A stretch of 64,000 nt of DNA from Calothrix sp. PCC 6303 (GCF_000317435.1 NC_019751.1:1116001-1180000), one strand, 5' to 3'; counted from the first letter of the stretch, positions 1 through 8,911 are shown. Numbers and translations are program-made. The notes: generated by a model not told the origin, from the sequence alone.

Positions 1-1
1 C

Positions 2-322
2 CCTCTAGTAGATGCTTTTTTCGTTGGAAGAGCAGTTGCGGAAGTCCTTTCCGAACGATTAGAACACACAGTTACCGATGCTTTGAGTGAGCTTGGCAAG
101 TTTGATGCAGAAGCACGGGAGCATTTGCGCCATTTTACCGATGAAGTTGTAGAACGGGCAAATCGCGCCGCTGAAGCAGCATCTAATACCCAAACAACTG
201 GTGGCTTTGGGCAAACAGGTTCTGATTCTGAAGATTTACAAGCGATGGTTGATAACTTACGGGCTGAAATTGCCACTTTACGTACAGAGTTACAACATTA
301 TCGTAGTAGTTCCGCAAATTAG
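2..322 (+). CDS. Small conserved cyanobacterial protein, 5'-truncated (possibly DUF6825)
   Basis: The frame is open to the left edge, so the start lies outside the window; the visible part is 106 codons. It opens with PLVDAFFVGRAVAEVLSE, followed by a charged helical segment (ERLEHTVTDALSELGKFD, then EHLRHFTDEVVERANRA). A Gly/Gln/Ser-rich linker follows, and a short C-terminal coiled coil (MVDNLRAEIATLRTELQHY). There is no signal peptide or membrane segment in the visible part. The composition fits a small soluble cyanobacterial protein that I associate from memory with DUF6825; its function is unknown to me. It lies 165 bp upstream of an ABC1 kinase on the same strand, so co-transcription is possible. 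The frame is convincing; the family name is tentative. Confidence 0.75.
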   Translation, partial: PLVDAFFVGRAVAEVLSERLEHTVTDALSELGKFDAEAREHLRHFTDEVVERANRAAEAASNTQTTGGFGQTGSDSEDLQAMVDNLRAEIATLRTELQHYRSSSAN

Positions 323-487
323 CATCAGTTAAAATCAGTGAAAGGTGAACAGATATTTACCTGACATTTGGTAAATTTTCTTCTGACAAGCTTAAAGCAA
401 GTAACTGATAGCTGATAACTGTTTGAAAAAACAGCTAAAAATCCTTTGAATAATTTAATTAAAACCAGCGGTAAATAAATTAATTGT

Positions 488-2173
488 ATGGAAACAGGTT
501 ATTCGGATAAAGCATACCGCTGGAACCGCGAAAACTATTCAAGTCGGCGGCGGTTTGTAGATATTTGGTCATTTGTTTTGACCTTAATGTTTCGACTGTG
601 GTTGTACGGTAAATCGTGGAGTTATCCTGGTGGTGTCACCGAAATTAAACAGTCGGCACGTCGTCGTAAGTATGCTGTTTGGATTCGGAATACGATGTTA
701 GATTTGGGTCCAACGTTTATCAAGGTTGGGCAGTTATTTTCTACCCGCGCAGATATTTTTCCCGCAGAATATGTAGAAGAATTATCTAAATTACAAGACA
801 GAGTTCCAGCTTTTAGCTATGAAATAGTTGAAGCAATTGTTGAAAAAGAATTAGATAAAAAAATACCTGAATTGTTTCAAGATTTTGAACAAATTCCCCT
901 AGCCGCAGCCAGTTTGGGACAGGTTCACAAAGCTGTATTACATTCCGGTGAATCTGTTGTTGTCAAAGTCCAACGTCCAGGTTTGAAAAAGCTATTTGAA
1001 ATAGACTTAGAAATTCTCAAAGGTATCGCTCGCTACTTCCAGAATCATCGTAAATGGGGTAAAGGGCGTGATTGGATGGGTATCTACGAGGAATGCTGTA
1101 AAATTCTCTGGCAAGAAATTGATTACTTAGGTGAAGGACGTAACGCCGATACTTTCCGTCGTAATTTCCGTGGTTATAATTGGGTAAAGGTTCCCCGTGT
1201 ATACTGGCGTTATGCCTCATCAAGGGTACTGACACTTGAGTATCTTCCAGGTATTAAAGTGACTCAATATGAAGCCCTAGAAGCCGCTGGTTTAGATCGA
1301 AAAGTTCTGGCACGCCAAAGTGCAGAAGCATATTTACATCAGTTGTTAGATAGTGGTTTTTTCCACGCTGACCCCCACCCTGGGAATATTGCCGTGAGTT
1401 CTGAAGGTGCCTTGATTTTCTACGACTTTGGGATGATGGGGCAAATTAAATCCAATGTGCGGGAAAGTTTGATGGAAACGCTATTTGGGGTTGCTTCCAA
1501 AGATGGCGATCGCGTATTACAATCGATGGTTGATTTAGGTGTGATTGCACCTACTGATGATATGGGACCAGTTCGTCGTTCTGTTCAGTATATGCTGGAC
1601 AACTTTATGGATGGCTCCATCGAAAACAAATCGGTTGCCGCTATTAGTGACGACTTGTACGAAATCGCGTATAATCAACCGTTCAGATTCCCGGCAACTT
1701 TTACCTTTGTCATGCGAGCTTTTTCCACCCTGGAAGGGGTTGGTAGAGGGCTAGATAGTGAGTTTAATTTTATGGAAGTCGCCAAACCCTATGCGATGCA
1801 GCTTATGACCAATATGAATGGTTCAGAAGGTAATAGCATACTCAATGAATTGAGCCGTCAGGCGGTGCAAGTAAGTACAACTGCACTAGGATTGCCACGT
1901 CGGCTAGAAGATGTCATTGAAAAGCTGGAACGTGGTGATGTGCGTCTACGTGTCCGTGCTATTGAAACCGAGCGCCTACTGAGAAAACAAAGTAGTTTGC
2001 AATTAGCCAGTGTTTATGCGGTGATTTTAAGTGGATTTACCCTTTCTGCCTCAATTTTATTGATTAAAGATTATATTTGGTTAGCAGTCGGGGCAGGTTT
2101 AATCGCAGCTTTTGTTTCATGGCTGTTGATTCGCTTACTTTTACGACTCGACCGTAACGACCGCAGCTATTGA
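488..2173 (+). CDS. ABC1/UbiB-family atypical protein kinase
   Basis: The 561-residue protein carries the ABC1 (AarF/UbiB/ADCK) kinase signatures: the KxGQ motif (KVGQ, residues 79-82), the alanine-rich loop replacing a glycine loop (AAAS, 139-142), a VAIK-like lysine at 160 in VVVKVQRP, the catalytic HADPHPGN motif from residue 293 and DFG at 313-315. The last 60 residues hold two hydrophobic segments, consistent with a membrane anchor. Family members support quinone or prenyl-lipid metabolism and, in plastids and cyanobacteria, thylakoid lipid homeostasis; the substrate is unknown here. The ATG start is the first in-frame start after upstream stops. A PP2C phosphatase starts 23 bp downstream, so kinase and phosphatase may be co-transcribed. 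Confidence 0.93.
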   Translation: METGYSDKAYRWNRENYSSRRRFVDIWSFVLTLMFRLWLYGKSWSYPGGVTEIKQSARRRKYAVWIRNTMLDLGPTFIKVGQLFSTRADIFPAEYVEELSKLQDRVPAFSYEIVEAIVEKELDKKIPELFQDFEQIPLAAASLGQVHKAVLHSGESVVVKVQRPGLKKLFEIDLEILKGIARYFQNHRKWGKGRDWMGIYEECCKILWQEIDYLGEGRNADTFRRNFRGYNWVKVPRVYWRYASSRVLTLEYLPGIKVTQYEALEAAGLDRKVLARQSAEAYLHQLLDSGFFHADPHPGNIAVSSEGALIFYDFGMMGQIKSNVRESLMETLFGVASKDGDRVLQSMVDLGVIAPTDDMGPVRRSVQYMLDNFMDGSIENKSVAAISDDLYEIAYNQPFRFPATFTFVMRAFSTLEGVGRGLDSEFNFMEVAKPYAMQLMTNMNGSEGNSILNELSRQAVQVSTTALGLPRRLEDVIEKLERGDVRLRVRAIETERLLRKQSSLQLASVYAVILSGFTLSASILLIKDYIWLAVGAGLIAAFVSWLLIRLLLRLDRNDRSY

Positions 2174-2196
2174 ACAATTTTTGAAGAAGAAAATTT

Positions 2197-2928
2197 ATGA
2201 AAATTGCTAATTTTATCGGCTCTAGTGACCCCGGACTTGTCCGCTTTAGTAATCAAGATTCATACTACAGTGATCCCCAAGGGCGGTTTTTTATAGTTGC
2301 CGATGGAATGGGTGGTCATGCAGGGGGAGAAGAGGCTAGTCGCATTGCCACTCAAGAAGTACAAGCATATTTAGAAGCAAATTGGAACTCAGATATACCT
2401 TCAAAAAAACTTCTAGAAGCAGCTTTGTTAAAAGCAAACGACGGAATATTAAAAGACCAACAGGAACATCCTGAACGGGCTGATATGGGAACAACAGCAG
2501 TCGTAGTTCTCTTCCGGGATCCGGATTCACCCCTTTATACCCATGTAGGTGATTCCCGTCTATATCGTTTGCGGAAATCTAACCTGGATCAAATTACTGA
2601 AGATCACACTTGGGTTGCCCGCGCCCTCAAAGTTGGGGACATTACGATTGATGAAGCGCGAATTCATCCTTTCCGTCATGTGTTATCCCGTTGCTTAGGA
2701 CGGGAAGATTTGCAGGCAATCGAGGTTCAGAGCCTAGACTTACAAGAAGGCGATCGCTTATTGCTATGCAGTGATGGTTTAACTGAAGAACTCGTTGATA
2801 AAGAAATTACAGCCTGCTTGGAAGAAAACCCAACTCTGGAGAAAATCGCCCAATCTTTGATTGATGCAGCTAAAGAACATGGTGGACATGACAATATCAC
2901 CGTAGTTCTTGTTGCTGTTGAAGCATAG
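2197..2928 (+). CDS. PP2C-family Ser/Thr protein phosphatase
   Basis: This 243-residue protein is a stand-alone bacterial PP2C (PPM) domain. It shows the ordered motifs: NQDSYYSD near the N-terminus, VADGMGGHAGGEEA with the metal-binding Asp, a GTTAVVVLF strand, HVGDSRLYRLR, TEDHTW, LLLCSDGLTE and the C-terminal GGHDNITVVLV with the final metal-binding Asp. PP2C enzymes use Mn/Mg to remove phosphate from Ser/Thr. Cyanobacterial PphA of similar length dephosphorylates the PII nitrogen regulator, but sequence alone does not show that this is PphA. It starts 23 bp after the ABC1 kinase, with a GAAGAAGA stretch upstream as a weak ribosome site, and probably shares its transcript. Confidence 0.93.
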   Translation: MKIANFIGSSDPGLVRFSNQDSYYSDPQGRFFIVADGMGGHAGGEEASRIATQEVQAYLEANWNSDIPSKKLLEAALLKANDGILKDQQEHPERADMGTTAVVVLFRDPDSPLYTHVGDSRLYRLRKSNLDQITEDHTWVARALKVGDITIDEARIHPFRHVLSRCLGREDLQAIEVQSLDLQEGDRLLLCSDGLTEELVDKEITACLEENPTLEKIAQSLIDAAKEHGGHDNITVVLVAVEA

Positions 2929-2935
2929 TTATAAA

Positions 2936-2971
2936 TCAGGGAACAGCCAACAGGGAACAGAGAACAGGGAA
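2936..2971. repeat. STRR-type short tandem repeat (CAGGGAACA-like)
   Basis: Imperfect heptamer-like units of CAGGGAACA run just after the phosphatase gene. Degenerate purine-rich tandem runs of this kind are common between genes in Nostocales, and related runs occur at several other places in this window. Confidence 0.6.
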
Positions 2972-3106
2972 ATTAATATACCTGATAAAACCAGGACTCC
3001 CTTTGCTTCAAACTGATAACTGATAGCTGTTCACTGATAACTGATTAAACATTCTGCTTTTGTTCATTCCGAGCTTTTTTCACCTTTACAATTTGATACA
3101 AATACC

Positions 3107-3138
3107 TTTAACCTCTGAAGAATCCTTCAGAGGTTAAA
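3107..3138. terminator. Perfect 14-bp stem-loop after the PP2C gene
   Basis: Arms TTTAACCTCTGAAG and CTTCAGAGGTTAAA pair perfectly around an AATC loop. Short A/T runs flank the stem on both sides, so it could terminate transcription in either direction. It sits 180 bp after the phosphatase and 270 bp before nblA, where a terminator is expected. The stem is seen directly; the terminator role is inferred, as there is no long U tract. Confidence 0.55.
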
Positions 3139-3261
3139 TTTATGCATTACTGGCTTTTGCGGATTTTTCAGAAATTGTTGTTTCTCAACTTGAGGTATAT
3201 ACCAATCGAATGAAGGATAAGATATACCTCTGGAAACCTATTTCTAGAGAAAGTGGTCATT

Positions 3262-3291
3262 TTGTCAAACAGTTGTTATCTTTCTTAATAT
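3262..3291 (+). promoter_or_regulatory. Candidate sigma70-type promoter of nblA
   Basis: TTGTCA (3262-3267) and TAATAT (3286-3291) are separated by 18 bp, about 115 bp upstream of the nblA start. The match to the consensus hexamers is moderate. No canonical NtcA site (GTA-N8-TAC) was found nearby. Confidence 0.3.
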
Positions 3292-3406
3292 GAGAGTTAC
3301 AATATGGGAAACGTAGAGTTTCGATCAAACCCTACCTTAAACAAAATGTATATTCTTACCGTTTAAGTCTCGAATCGTGTTTTCTCGTTATTTTTGGAGT
3401 TAAACC

Positions 3407-3604
3407 ATGAATTATCCGATTCAATTGACCGTAGAACAACAGTTCAGCATCCACTCATTTGCATCACAAGTGAAGGATATGAGCCACGAACAAGCAAAAG
3501 ACTTTCTTGTTCAGTTGTATGAACAAATGGTTGTCCGCGAAGCAACTTACAAAGAACTTCTCAAACACCAATGGGGTCTAGATTCAGATTCCACTTTGGC
3601 ATAG
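3407..3604 (+). CDS. nblA: Phycobilisome degradation protein NblA
   Basis: The 65-residue protein matches NblA in length and pattern: LTVEQQFSIHSFASQV, then MSHEQAKDFLVQLYEQM and VREATYKELLKH. NblA is a small helical adaptor that binds phycobiliproteins and Clp chaperones to trigger phycobilisome breakdown under nitrogen or sulfur starvation. A TTTGGAGTT ribosome site lies 8 bases before the ATG, which fixes the start. The gene is monocistronic, with about 480 bp of non-coding DNA on each side. A HEAT-repeat protein resembling NblB is encoded near 51 kb, a functional but not physical association. Confidence 0.93.
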   Translation: MNYPIQLTVEQQFSIHSFASQVKDMSHEQAKDFLVQLYEQMVVREATYKELLKHQWGLDSDSTLA

Positions 3605-4082
3605 AAATTGAGTTCTTGTGTCGCAGTGGATGACCTCCTTCTCTTGCTTAGTTCCAAGAAGGAAAAAGGCTGGGGATGCCGGGGCATCAACTTCGATTAA
3701 ACTGGTTAAAAATCTAAATTAAATAAAATATGACTTTCGATTGGGTACAGATTTGTGTTGGGTTACGCTTCATTACATCCAACCTACATGTGAACTACTT
3801 ACTTTGCGCCAGCTATAACTTCGTTCAGCCAGGTGATGCCTTTGGTACCCACTTCGTGGTATCGCATTAGCGAAAAAACGCCAAAATTCGATATAATCCT
3901 CCCGTGAAGGGTACTTACACGGAAATATTCTGTACAATATCCGAACATGGACGTAAAAAATAAGTTTCCCGCATAATACGAAAGGAAGCGGATATGATGC
4001 TTGATGTATCAGGAGTTAGATAAAGATTACAGCACTTCCGGCTATTACCCATTAACCCTATTTCTAACTGAATCACTGGGCA
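3605..4082. other. Non-coding gap with a dispersed-repeat fragment
   Basis: No convincing gene is visible. Around 3755-3790 lies an imperfect inverted pair, TTGGGTTACGC and CCAACCTAC, of a type repeated elsewhere in the window (12299-12362). Between about 3790 and 3950 two overlapping minus-strand frames stay open for 40-50 codons. They read like protein, but neither has a supported start or family, so I treat the stretch as a dispersed repeat or gene remnant. Confidence 0.4.
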
Positions 4083-4727
4083 ATGAACGAAGAAGAAATA
4101 CCAGACAAAAACATCTTTATGATGTGCGAGGCATTGAATTGTGATGCTCTCACCGAATTGCCCGCCAGTTATTCCATAAGAAGTTGCAGACCTGATGAAC
4201 TAGGCATATGGAAAATGATGCCCTTTGATGATGCCGATTCAGCAAAAGAATATGAGGGGTTTATGTCCAATTATTTCACTACGACTTATAGCGGAAAAGA
4301 AGAACTCTTTTTTGCCAAAACTTTGTTTGTCTGTGATCGGCAAAATAAACCCATCGCCACTTGCTTAGATTGGAAAGCTTACGACGAATTCAATACGATT
4401 CAATGGTTTAAAGTCTTGAAAAAGTATGAAGGGCAGGGCATTGGCAGAGCTTTGCTTTCAATCATTATGCAAAGATTGGAGATGTGTGATTATCCTGTTT
4501 ACCTTCACACGCAGCCATCTAGTTTTCGGGCAATCAAGCTTTACTCAGATTTTGGGTTTTCGTTACTTTCAGGTGATAATTTTGGGATTAGAAAAAACGA
4601 TTTGGATGAATGTTTACCGATTCTAGAGAAATTTATGCCGAAAAAATATTTTCAGAAACTTAGAATTATTAATGTTCCGAAAGAGTTTGAGGATATGGTG
4701 AACAAATATGACACAAATCAATTCTGA
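4083..4727 (+). CDS. GNAT-family N-acetyltransferase
   Basis: The 214-residue protein has the GNAT fold signature: a central strand (WFKVLKKYEGQGIGRALLSIIM) carrying the acetyl-CoA-binding Q-G-x-G-R/K-A motif, then YPVYLHTQ and AIKLYSDFGFS, typical of the last GNAT strands and helix. The enzyme should transfer an acetyl group from acetyl-CoA to an amine; the substrate cannot be predicted. There is no strong ribosome site before the ATG. The gene stands alone, flanked by repeat-containing spacers and next to an oppositely oriented peptidase, so it may be a mobile accessory gene, although base composition is not obviously foreign. Confidence 0.82.
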   Translation: MNEEEIPDKNIFMMCEALNCDALTELPASYSIRSCRPDELGIWKMMPFDDADSAKEYEGFMSNYFTTTYSGKEELFFAKTLFVCDRQNKPIATCLDWKAYDEFNTIQWFKVLKKYEGQGIGRALLSIIMQRLEMCDYPVYLHTQPSSFRAIKLYSDFGFSLLSGDNFGIRKNDLDECLPILEKFMPKKYFQKLRIINVPKEFEDMVNKYDTNQF

Positions 4728-4901
4728 AATTGAAGATCGGATAAGGTCGATTATTAAAGGCTGTCTGGCTTAATAAACCGGTTGGAGCGGACTAGTGAAG
4801 TCAATCATAGTTGTAGCACTACGTACACCATCAGCGAGAGTGACATGATGCCACTCTTACCCTTAATCCCAAATGCTATAACTGCTTTAAGTATAATCAA
4901 G

Positions 4902-4963
4902 AGTGCGATCGCGCTAGCGTTCCGTAGGTAGTTGAGCGGAGCCAAAACTAGGAATATCGCACT
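4902..4963. repeat. HIP1-associated small dispersed repeat with inverted ends
   Basis: Ends AGTGCGAT (4902-4909) and ATCGCACT (4956-4963) form an 8-bp inverted repeat. It encloses a GCGATCGC octamer and a CTAGCGTTCCGTAGG-like core. A similar core occurs at 19326-19383. Such small dispersed repeats are typical of Nostocales spacers. Confidence 0.5.
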
Positions 4964-5016
4964 TGATAACTAAGACAGTTGTTACAATTAGGTTTTTAGT
5001 AAACAGCCGAAAAATA

Positions 5017-6396
5017 TTAATTTCTTCCACACAAAACTAATTCTTCGATAGCATGAGCAGTTGTAGGTAATGCTGCTGTGATAACTTGAGAACCTGTATC
5101 TGTAACTAAAACATCATCTTCAATGCGGATACCGGGAACATCGCTAAATTGAGATAAACGTTCCCAGTCGATGAGATATTGATATTGAGAAGTTACAGCA
5201 TTGAGAATTGCCGGAACCTGATAAAACCCTGGTTCAATAGTAACTAGCATCCCCGGACGTAATATTCTATTTAAACGTAGGTATCCCAAGCCAAAGCGAT
5301 CGCTTCTTTGTCTTTCGGGTTCATATCCCGCTAAATCTCCTAAATCTTCCATATCATGGACATCTAAACCCAGCAAATGTCCGATTCCGTGGGGAAAAAA
5401 TAAGGCATGAATATCTTTCTCCACTAAATCTGTTGGGTTCCCTCGCAAAATTCCCAAACTTACCAACCCCTCAGCGATGATTTGGCAGGCGAGAAGATGA
5501 ATATGGCTATATTCTACCTCTGGAGCAATCGCGGCAATACAGGCATCATGTGCCGCTAAAACCACATCATAAATATCTCTTTGGGTAGATGAAAATTTTC
5601 CCGAAATTGGAAAAGTTCTTGTGATATCTGCTGCCCAACCTGTGGGGGTTTCGGCACCCACATCAGCTAAAAGTAAATCACCAGGGTTTACAGGGTGGTG
5701 GTAATGTTCGTTGTGTAAGACTTCACCGTGAACTGTGACAATGCTGTTGTAGGAAGTCTTCATATTATTGGCAATGATTACACCTTCCATTGCGGCGCGA
5801 ATTTCTGCCTCTATTTTCGCGGTTGGTGCTGCTTTCATCCCCGCTTTATGTGCCTCTACAGTGACATCTGCCGCTTTTTGGAGTTCAATTAATGCCCCTT
5901 GATCATGGGTTAAACGGAGAGAAGCGATCGCTTTAGCTAACTCCAAATCTATACCTTGGGGTGGGATTTGGGGTAACACCATCCGGTTGAATAGCTGGGT
6001 TTGCTGTGTCCATGTTGAGGCATCTTGAACAGCGATTGTGGCTGCATCTACTGATTTTGGAATTAAATCTGCCATTGGATAAGCAGCATCTGCACCTATT
6101 TCTGCCGCAATGCGATCGCGTTTCGGAATTTCCCCATGCCACAAAGCACTTCCAGGTTTAGGATCATCAATAAATAGCTCTAACCTACCAGCTTCCAAGC
6201 GGATAGCGGCATTAACTAAAGGTAAACCCGCAAAATATAAAAAATGACTGCTAGCCCGAAAAGGAAAAACATTAGCCGCAAAATTTCGGGGACTATGACC
6301 TCCCGACCACAAAACTGCGGGAAAATGGATGATATCGGCAAGACGCTGACGACGTTGACGCAGGGTATCAGCTAGGGAAATAGAAATACTGGACAT
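5017..6396 (-). CDS. pepP: Xaa-Pro aminopeptidase (M24B, aminopeptidase P)
   Basis: The 459-residue protein has an N-terminal aminopeptidase P domain (about 1-150) followed by a pita-bread M24 metallopeptidase domain. The five metal ligands are visible: Asp245 (ADVGAE), Asp257 (DITRTF), His340 (HGIGH), Glu388 (IEPGFY) and Glu426 (RIEDD). HDMEDLG after the His motif is also typical of this family. The enzyme removes N-terminal residues that precede proline and is usually cytoplasmic; there is no signal peptide. The ATG start gives the expected family length. It is transcribed away from the pab gene, with a repeat-rich 230-bp divergent spacer. Confidence 0.93.
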   Translation of the reverse strand: MSSISISLADTLRQRRQRLADIIHFPAVLWSGGHSPRNFAANVFPFRASSHFLYFAGLPLVNAAIRLEAGRLELFIDDPKPGSALWHGEIPKRDRIAAEIGADAAYPMADLIPKSVDAATIAVQDASTWTQQTQLFNRMVLPQIPPQGIDLELAKAIASLRLTHDQGALIELQKAADVTVEAHKAGMKAAPTAKIEAEIRAAMEGVIIANNMKTSYNSIVTVHGEVLHNEHYHHPVNPGDLLLADVGAETPTGWAADITRTFPISGKFSSTQRDIYDVVLAAHDACIAAIAPEVEYSHIHLLACQIIAEGLVSLGILRGNPTDLVEKDIHALFFPHGIGHLLGLDVHDMEDLGDLAGYEPERQRSDRFGLGYLRLNRILRPGMLVTIEPGFYQVPAILNAVTSQYQYLIDWERLSQFSDVPGIRIEDDVLVTDTGSQVITAALPTTAHAIEELVLCGRN

Positions 6397-6440
6397 GGGA
6401 AAAGCTTTGAGTGGCTATTTTAATTATGACTGGAATCGTC

Positions 6441-6508
6441 GAAGCAGGGGGAAAGAAGAAAAGGGGCAGGGGGCAGGGGAAGTAGGGGGAGCAGGGGAAG
6501 TAGGGGGT
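6441..6508. repeat. STRR-type GGGGCAG/GGGGAAG repeat run
   Basis: A purine-rich run of imperfect GGGGCAG, GGGGAAG and TAGGGGG units fills the divergent spacer between pepP and the pab gene. It resembles the run that enters the pab coding sequence at 7228-7282. Confidence 0.65.
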
Positions 6509-6523
6509 AGAACTCTTTCTTAT

Positions 6524-6572
6524 AGCCCACCGAGGTGGGCTTAGTTCCTGTAGTCTCAGACTTTAGTCTGAG
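6524..6572. repeat. Paired short hairpins upstream of pabAB
   Basis: Two adjacent hairpins are seen: AGCCCACC-GA-GGTGGGCT (6524-6541) and CTCAGACT-TT-AGTCTGAG (6555-6572). Double hairpins of this type are a dispersed cyanobacterial spacer element. Here they lie about 55-100 bp before the pabAB start and would fall in the leader or promoter region. Confidence 0.55.
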
Positions 6573-6626
6573 GGCATTTCAGAAGAATATCTGTGTAAGA
6601 ATGTTCTACAGAGCAGTTAGAGAAAT

Positions 6627-8774
6627 ATGCGAACATTAATTATTGATAACTACGACTCTTATACATTTAATCTCTACCAGATGCTCGCTGAGGTAAATGG
6701 GGAACTACCTTTAGTAATTCACAACGATCAGTTTAGCTGGGATGAATTGAAAGAAATTGCCTTTGATAATATTGTGATTTCTCCAGGTCCAGGTCGTCCA
6801 GAAAGATCAGCAGATTTTGGAGTCTGTCAACAAATAATTGAAAACAATATAGATATACCTTTGTTGGGGGTTTGCTTAGGACATCAAGGGATTGCCTACT
6901 TTCATGGTGGAAAAATCATTCATGCACCAGAAGTTAGACACGGTAGATTAAGTCAGATTTATCATAATGGTTCGGAATTATTCCAAAATATTCCCAGCGA
7001 ATTTTCTGTAGTGCGTTATCACTCTTTGCTAGTTGCAAATCCATTACCTGAATGTTTGGAAAAAATTGCTTGGACTGAAGAAGGGTTGGTGATGGGATTA
7101 CGTCACCGCTATCTACCGCTTTGGGGTGTGCAGTTTCACCCAGAGTCTATATCTACAGAATATGGAAAAACATTGTTAGAGAATTTTCGAGATATTACGC
7201 TGCAATTTCGGAAACAGAAGAGTAATTGGAGCAGGGAGCAGGGAGCAGGGAGCAGGGAGCAGGGAAGTAGGGAACAGGGGGAAAAGTTTGAACTTTTGAC
7301 GCGCAAGTTAGATATCTGCCCAAATACGGAACAAATGTTTGTACAGATGTTTGGTGCATCTGCGAACACTTTTTGGTTAGATAGTAGTCGTGTGGAAGTT
7401 GGTTTATCTCGCTTTTCGTTTATGGGAGATGGAAGTGGGGAAAATAGCTTATTGGTGCGATACCACACCCAAAGCCAAGAATTGATAATTACGCAGTCAG
7501 ATACTATGACTCGTCGCAGGGAGAGTATTTTTGATTATTTGAAGCGGGAAATTAACTATCGATATTGTGAATCTGAGGAATTGCCTTTTGATTTCAACTG
7601 TGGATTTGTTGGCTATTTTGGCTATGAATTAAAAGGGGAAGTTGGTGGGCAATTATTCCATTCTTCACCATTGCCTGATGCTATTTTCCTACTTGCTGAT
7701 CGGATGATTGCCGTAGATCATCAAGAACAGTGTGTTTATTTGCTGCAATTAGTTAAAAAAGGGAAAATAGGAGAAACTTGGTTTGATAGTATTCAACAAC
7801 AAATTGAAACCCTTGCACCCTTGCCGAAGCTGACACCCCAGGGAAATCAAGAACCAGTTAAATTCCGTTTAAGTCGCAATTACCAAACTTATATCCAAGA
7901 TATTCAAAAATGTCTAGAGGAAATTCATCAAGGGGAAACATATCAAGTTTGCCTGACAAATCAGCTTTACACTGATGCGACTCCTGATTCTTTAGCATTT
8001 TATCGGACATTACGTCAAGTTAATCCGGCTCCTTACTCGGCATTTTTGCGTTTTGGTGAGATAGCCTTCCCTAAAGCAAGTGTAGCGATCGCATGTTCGT
8101 CTCCAGAGAGGTTTTTACGAATTGATTCCCAAGGTTGGGTAGAAACAAAACCCATTAAAGGAACTTTACCCCGTGGAGAAACCCCCGAAGCTGATTTTGT
8201 CCTCCGGGAGAAACTACGCAGCAGCGAAAAAGACAGAGCCGAAAATCTAATGATTGTAGATTTATTACGCAACGATTTGGGACGGGTTTGTGAAGTGGGT
8301 AGCGTCCATGTTCCTAAATTAATGGATATAGAAACCTACGCGACGGTACACCAATTGGTAACGACTGTACGGGGTCGTTTACGGGCAGATTTACAAGCTG
8401 TGGATTGCATTCAGTCCTCATTTCCTGGAGGTTCTATGACTGGTGCACCCAAAATTCGTACCATGCAAATTATAGATCAACTCGAACAAGAAGCACGAGG
8501 AGTTTATTCGGGGGCAATCGGCTTTTTGGGCTTGAATGGTACAGCCGATTTAAATATCGTCATCAGAACTGCTGTTTTCACTCCTCATCAAACTTCCATT
8601 GGTATCGGTGGTGGAATTGTGGCACTTTCTAATCCGGAAATGGAGTTCCGGGAAACGCTACTCAAAGCTAAAGCTTTAATTCACGCGATGGTGCAGACAA
8701 TGCACGAAAATTTTGAATCAGATAAATACGAGATTTTGGCAGGAGAGCTTCAATCTTTGGTAGGAATTCTGTAA
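6627..8774 (+). CDS. pabB: Fused aminodeoxychorismate synthase (glutaminase + PabB)
   Basis: This 715-residue protein fuses a class I glutamine amidotransferase (about 1-195; Cys83 in LGVCLGHQ, His171 and Glu173 in FHPES) to a chorismate-binding domain (about 220-700). The second domain has KPIKGTLPRG with the PabB-type lysine at 511, where anthranilate synthase has alanine, plus DLLRNDLGRV, SFPGGSMTGAPK and YSGAIG. It makes 4-amino-4-deoxychorismate for folate synthesis. The PIKGT signature favours PabB over TrpE. The interdomain linker (about 200-220) contains repeated SREQG units encoded by STRR-like DNA, see the findings. The start is the first in-frame ATG after the spacer and gives a complete amidotransferase domain. 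Confidence 0.92.
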   Translation: MRTLIIDNYDSYTFNLYQMLAEVNGELPLVIHNDQFSWDELKEIAFDNIVISPGPGRPERSADFGVCQQIIENNIDIPLLGVCLGHQGIAYFHGGKIIHAPEVRHGRLSQIYHNGSELFQNIPSEFSVVRYHSLLVANPLPECLEKIAWTEEGLVMGLRHRYLPLWGVQFHPESISTEYGKTLLENFRDITLQFRKQKSNWSREQGAGSREQGSREQGEKFELLTRKLDICPNTEQMFVQMFGASANTFWLDSSRVEVGLSRFSFMGDGSGENSLLVRYHTQSQELIITQSDTMTRRRESIFDYLKREINYRYCESEELPFDFNCGFVGYFGYELKGEVGGQLFHSSPLPDAIFLLADRMIAVDHQEQCVYLLQLVKKGKIGETWFDSIQQQIETLAPLPKLTPQGNQEPVKFRLSRNYQTYIQDIQKCLEEIHQGETYQVCLTNQLYTDATPDSLAFYRTLRQVNPAPYSAFLRFGEIAFPKASVAIACSSPERFLRIDSQGWVETKPIKGTLPRGETPEADFVLREKLRSSEKDRAENLMIVDLLRNDLGRVCEVGSVHVPKLMDIETYATVHQLVTTVRGRLRADLQAVDCIQSSFPGGSMTGAPKIRTMQIIDQLEQEARGVYSGAIGFLGLNGTADLNIVIRTAVFTPHQTSIGIGGGIVALSNPEMEFRETLLKAKALIHAMVQTMHENFESDKYEILAGELQSLVGIL
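7228..7282. repeat. STRR-type repeat inside the pabAB linker
   Basis: Four to five GGGAGCA-like heptamer units continue as GGGAAGTA and GGGAACA. They read in frame as SREQG repeats between the two enzyme domains. The unit is the same kind found in the non-coding spacers at 2936, 6441 and 15353. Confidence 0.75.
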
Positions 8775-8806
8775 TAAGTAGGTGGGTGTTAAAAATTGTC
8801 GTTATC

Positions 8807-8848
8807 GGAAGGCAGGAGGCAGAGGGCAGAAGGCAGGAGGAAAGAGGT
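8807..8848. repeat. STRR-type GGCAGGAGGCAGA run
   Basis: Tandem GGCAGGA/GGCAGAA units lie in the short spacer between the convergent pabAB and TPR genes. Confidence 0.6.
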
Positions 8849-8911
8849 TTTCAAATCGGTTTACTTTTCGTTACATAGTTCGGTTTATTTGCACCGTTCT
8901 ACTTACAGCCT

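Noticed and set aside
3348-3359. GTA...TAC pair upstream of nblA as an NtcA site
   Set aside because: The spacing is six bases, not the eight of the NtcA consensus, so no NtcA site is called.
6441-6508. Purine-rich run as a CRISPR array
   Set aside because: Units are heptamer-like and contiguous, without unique spacers, so this is an STRR repeat.
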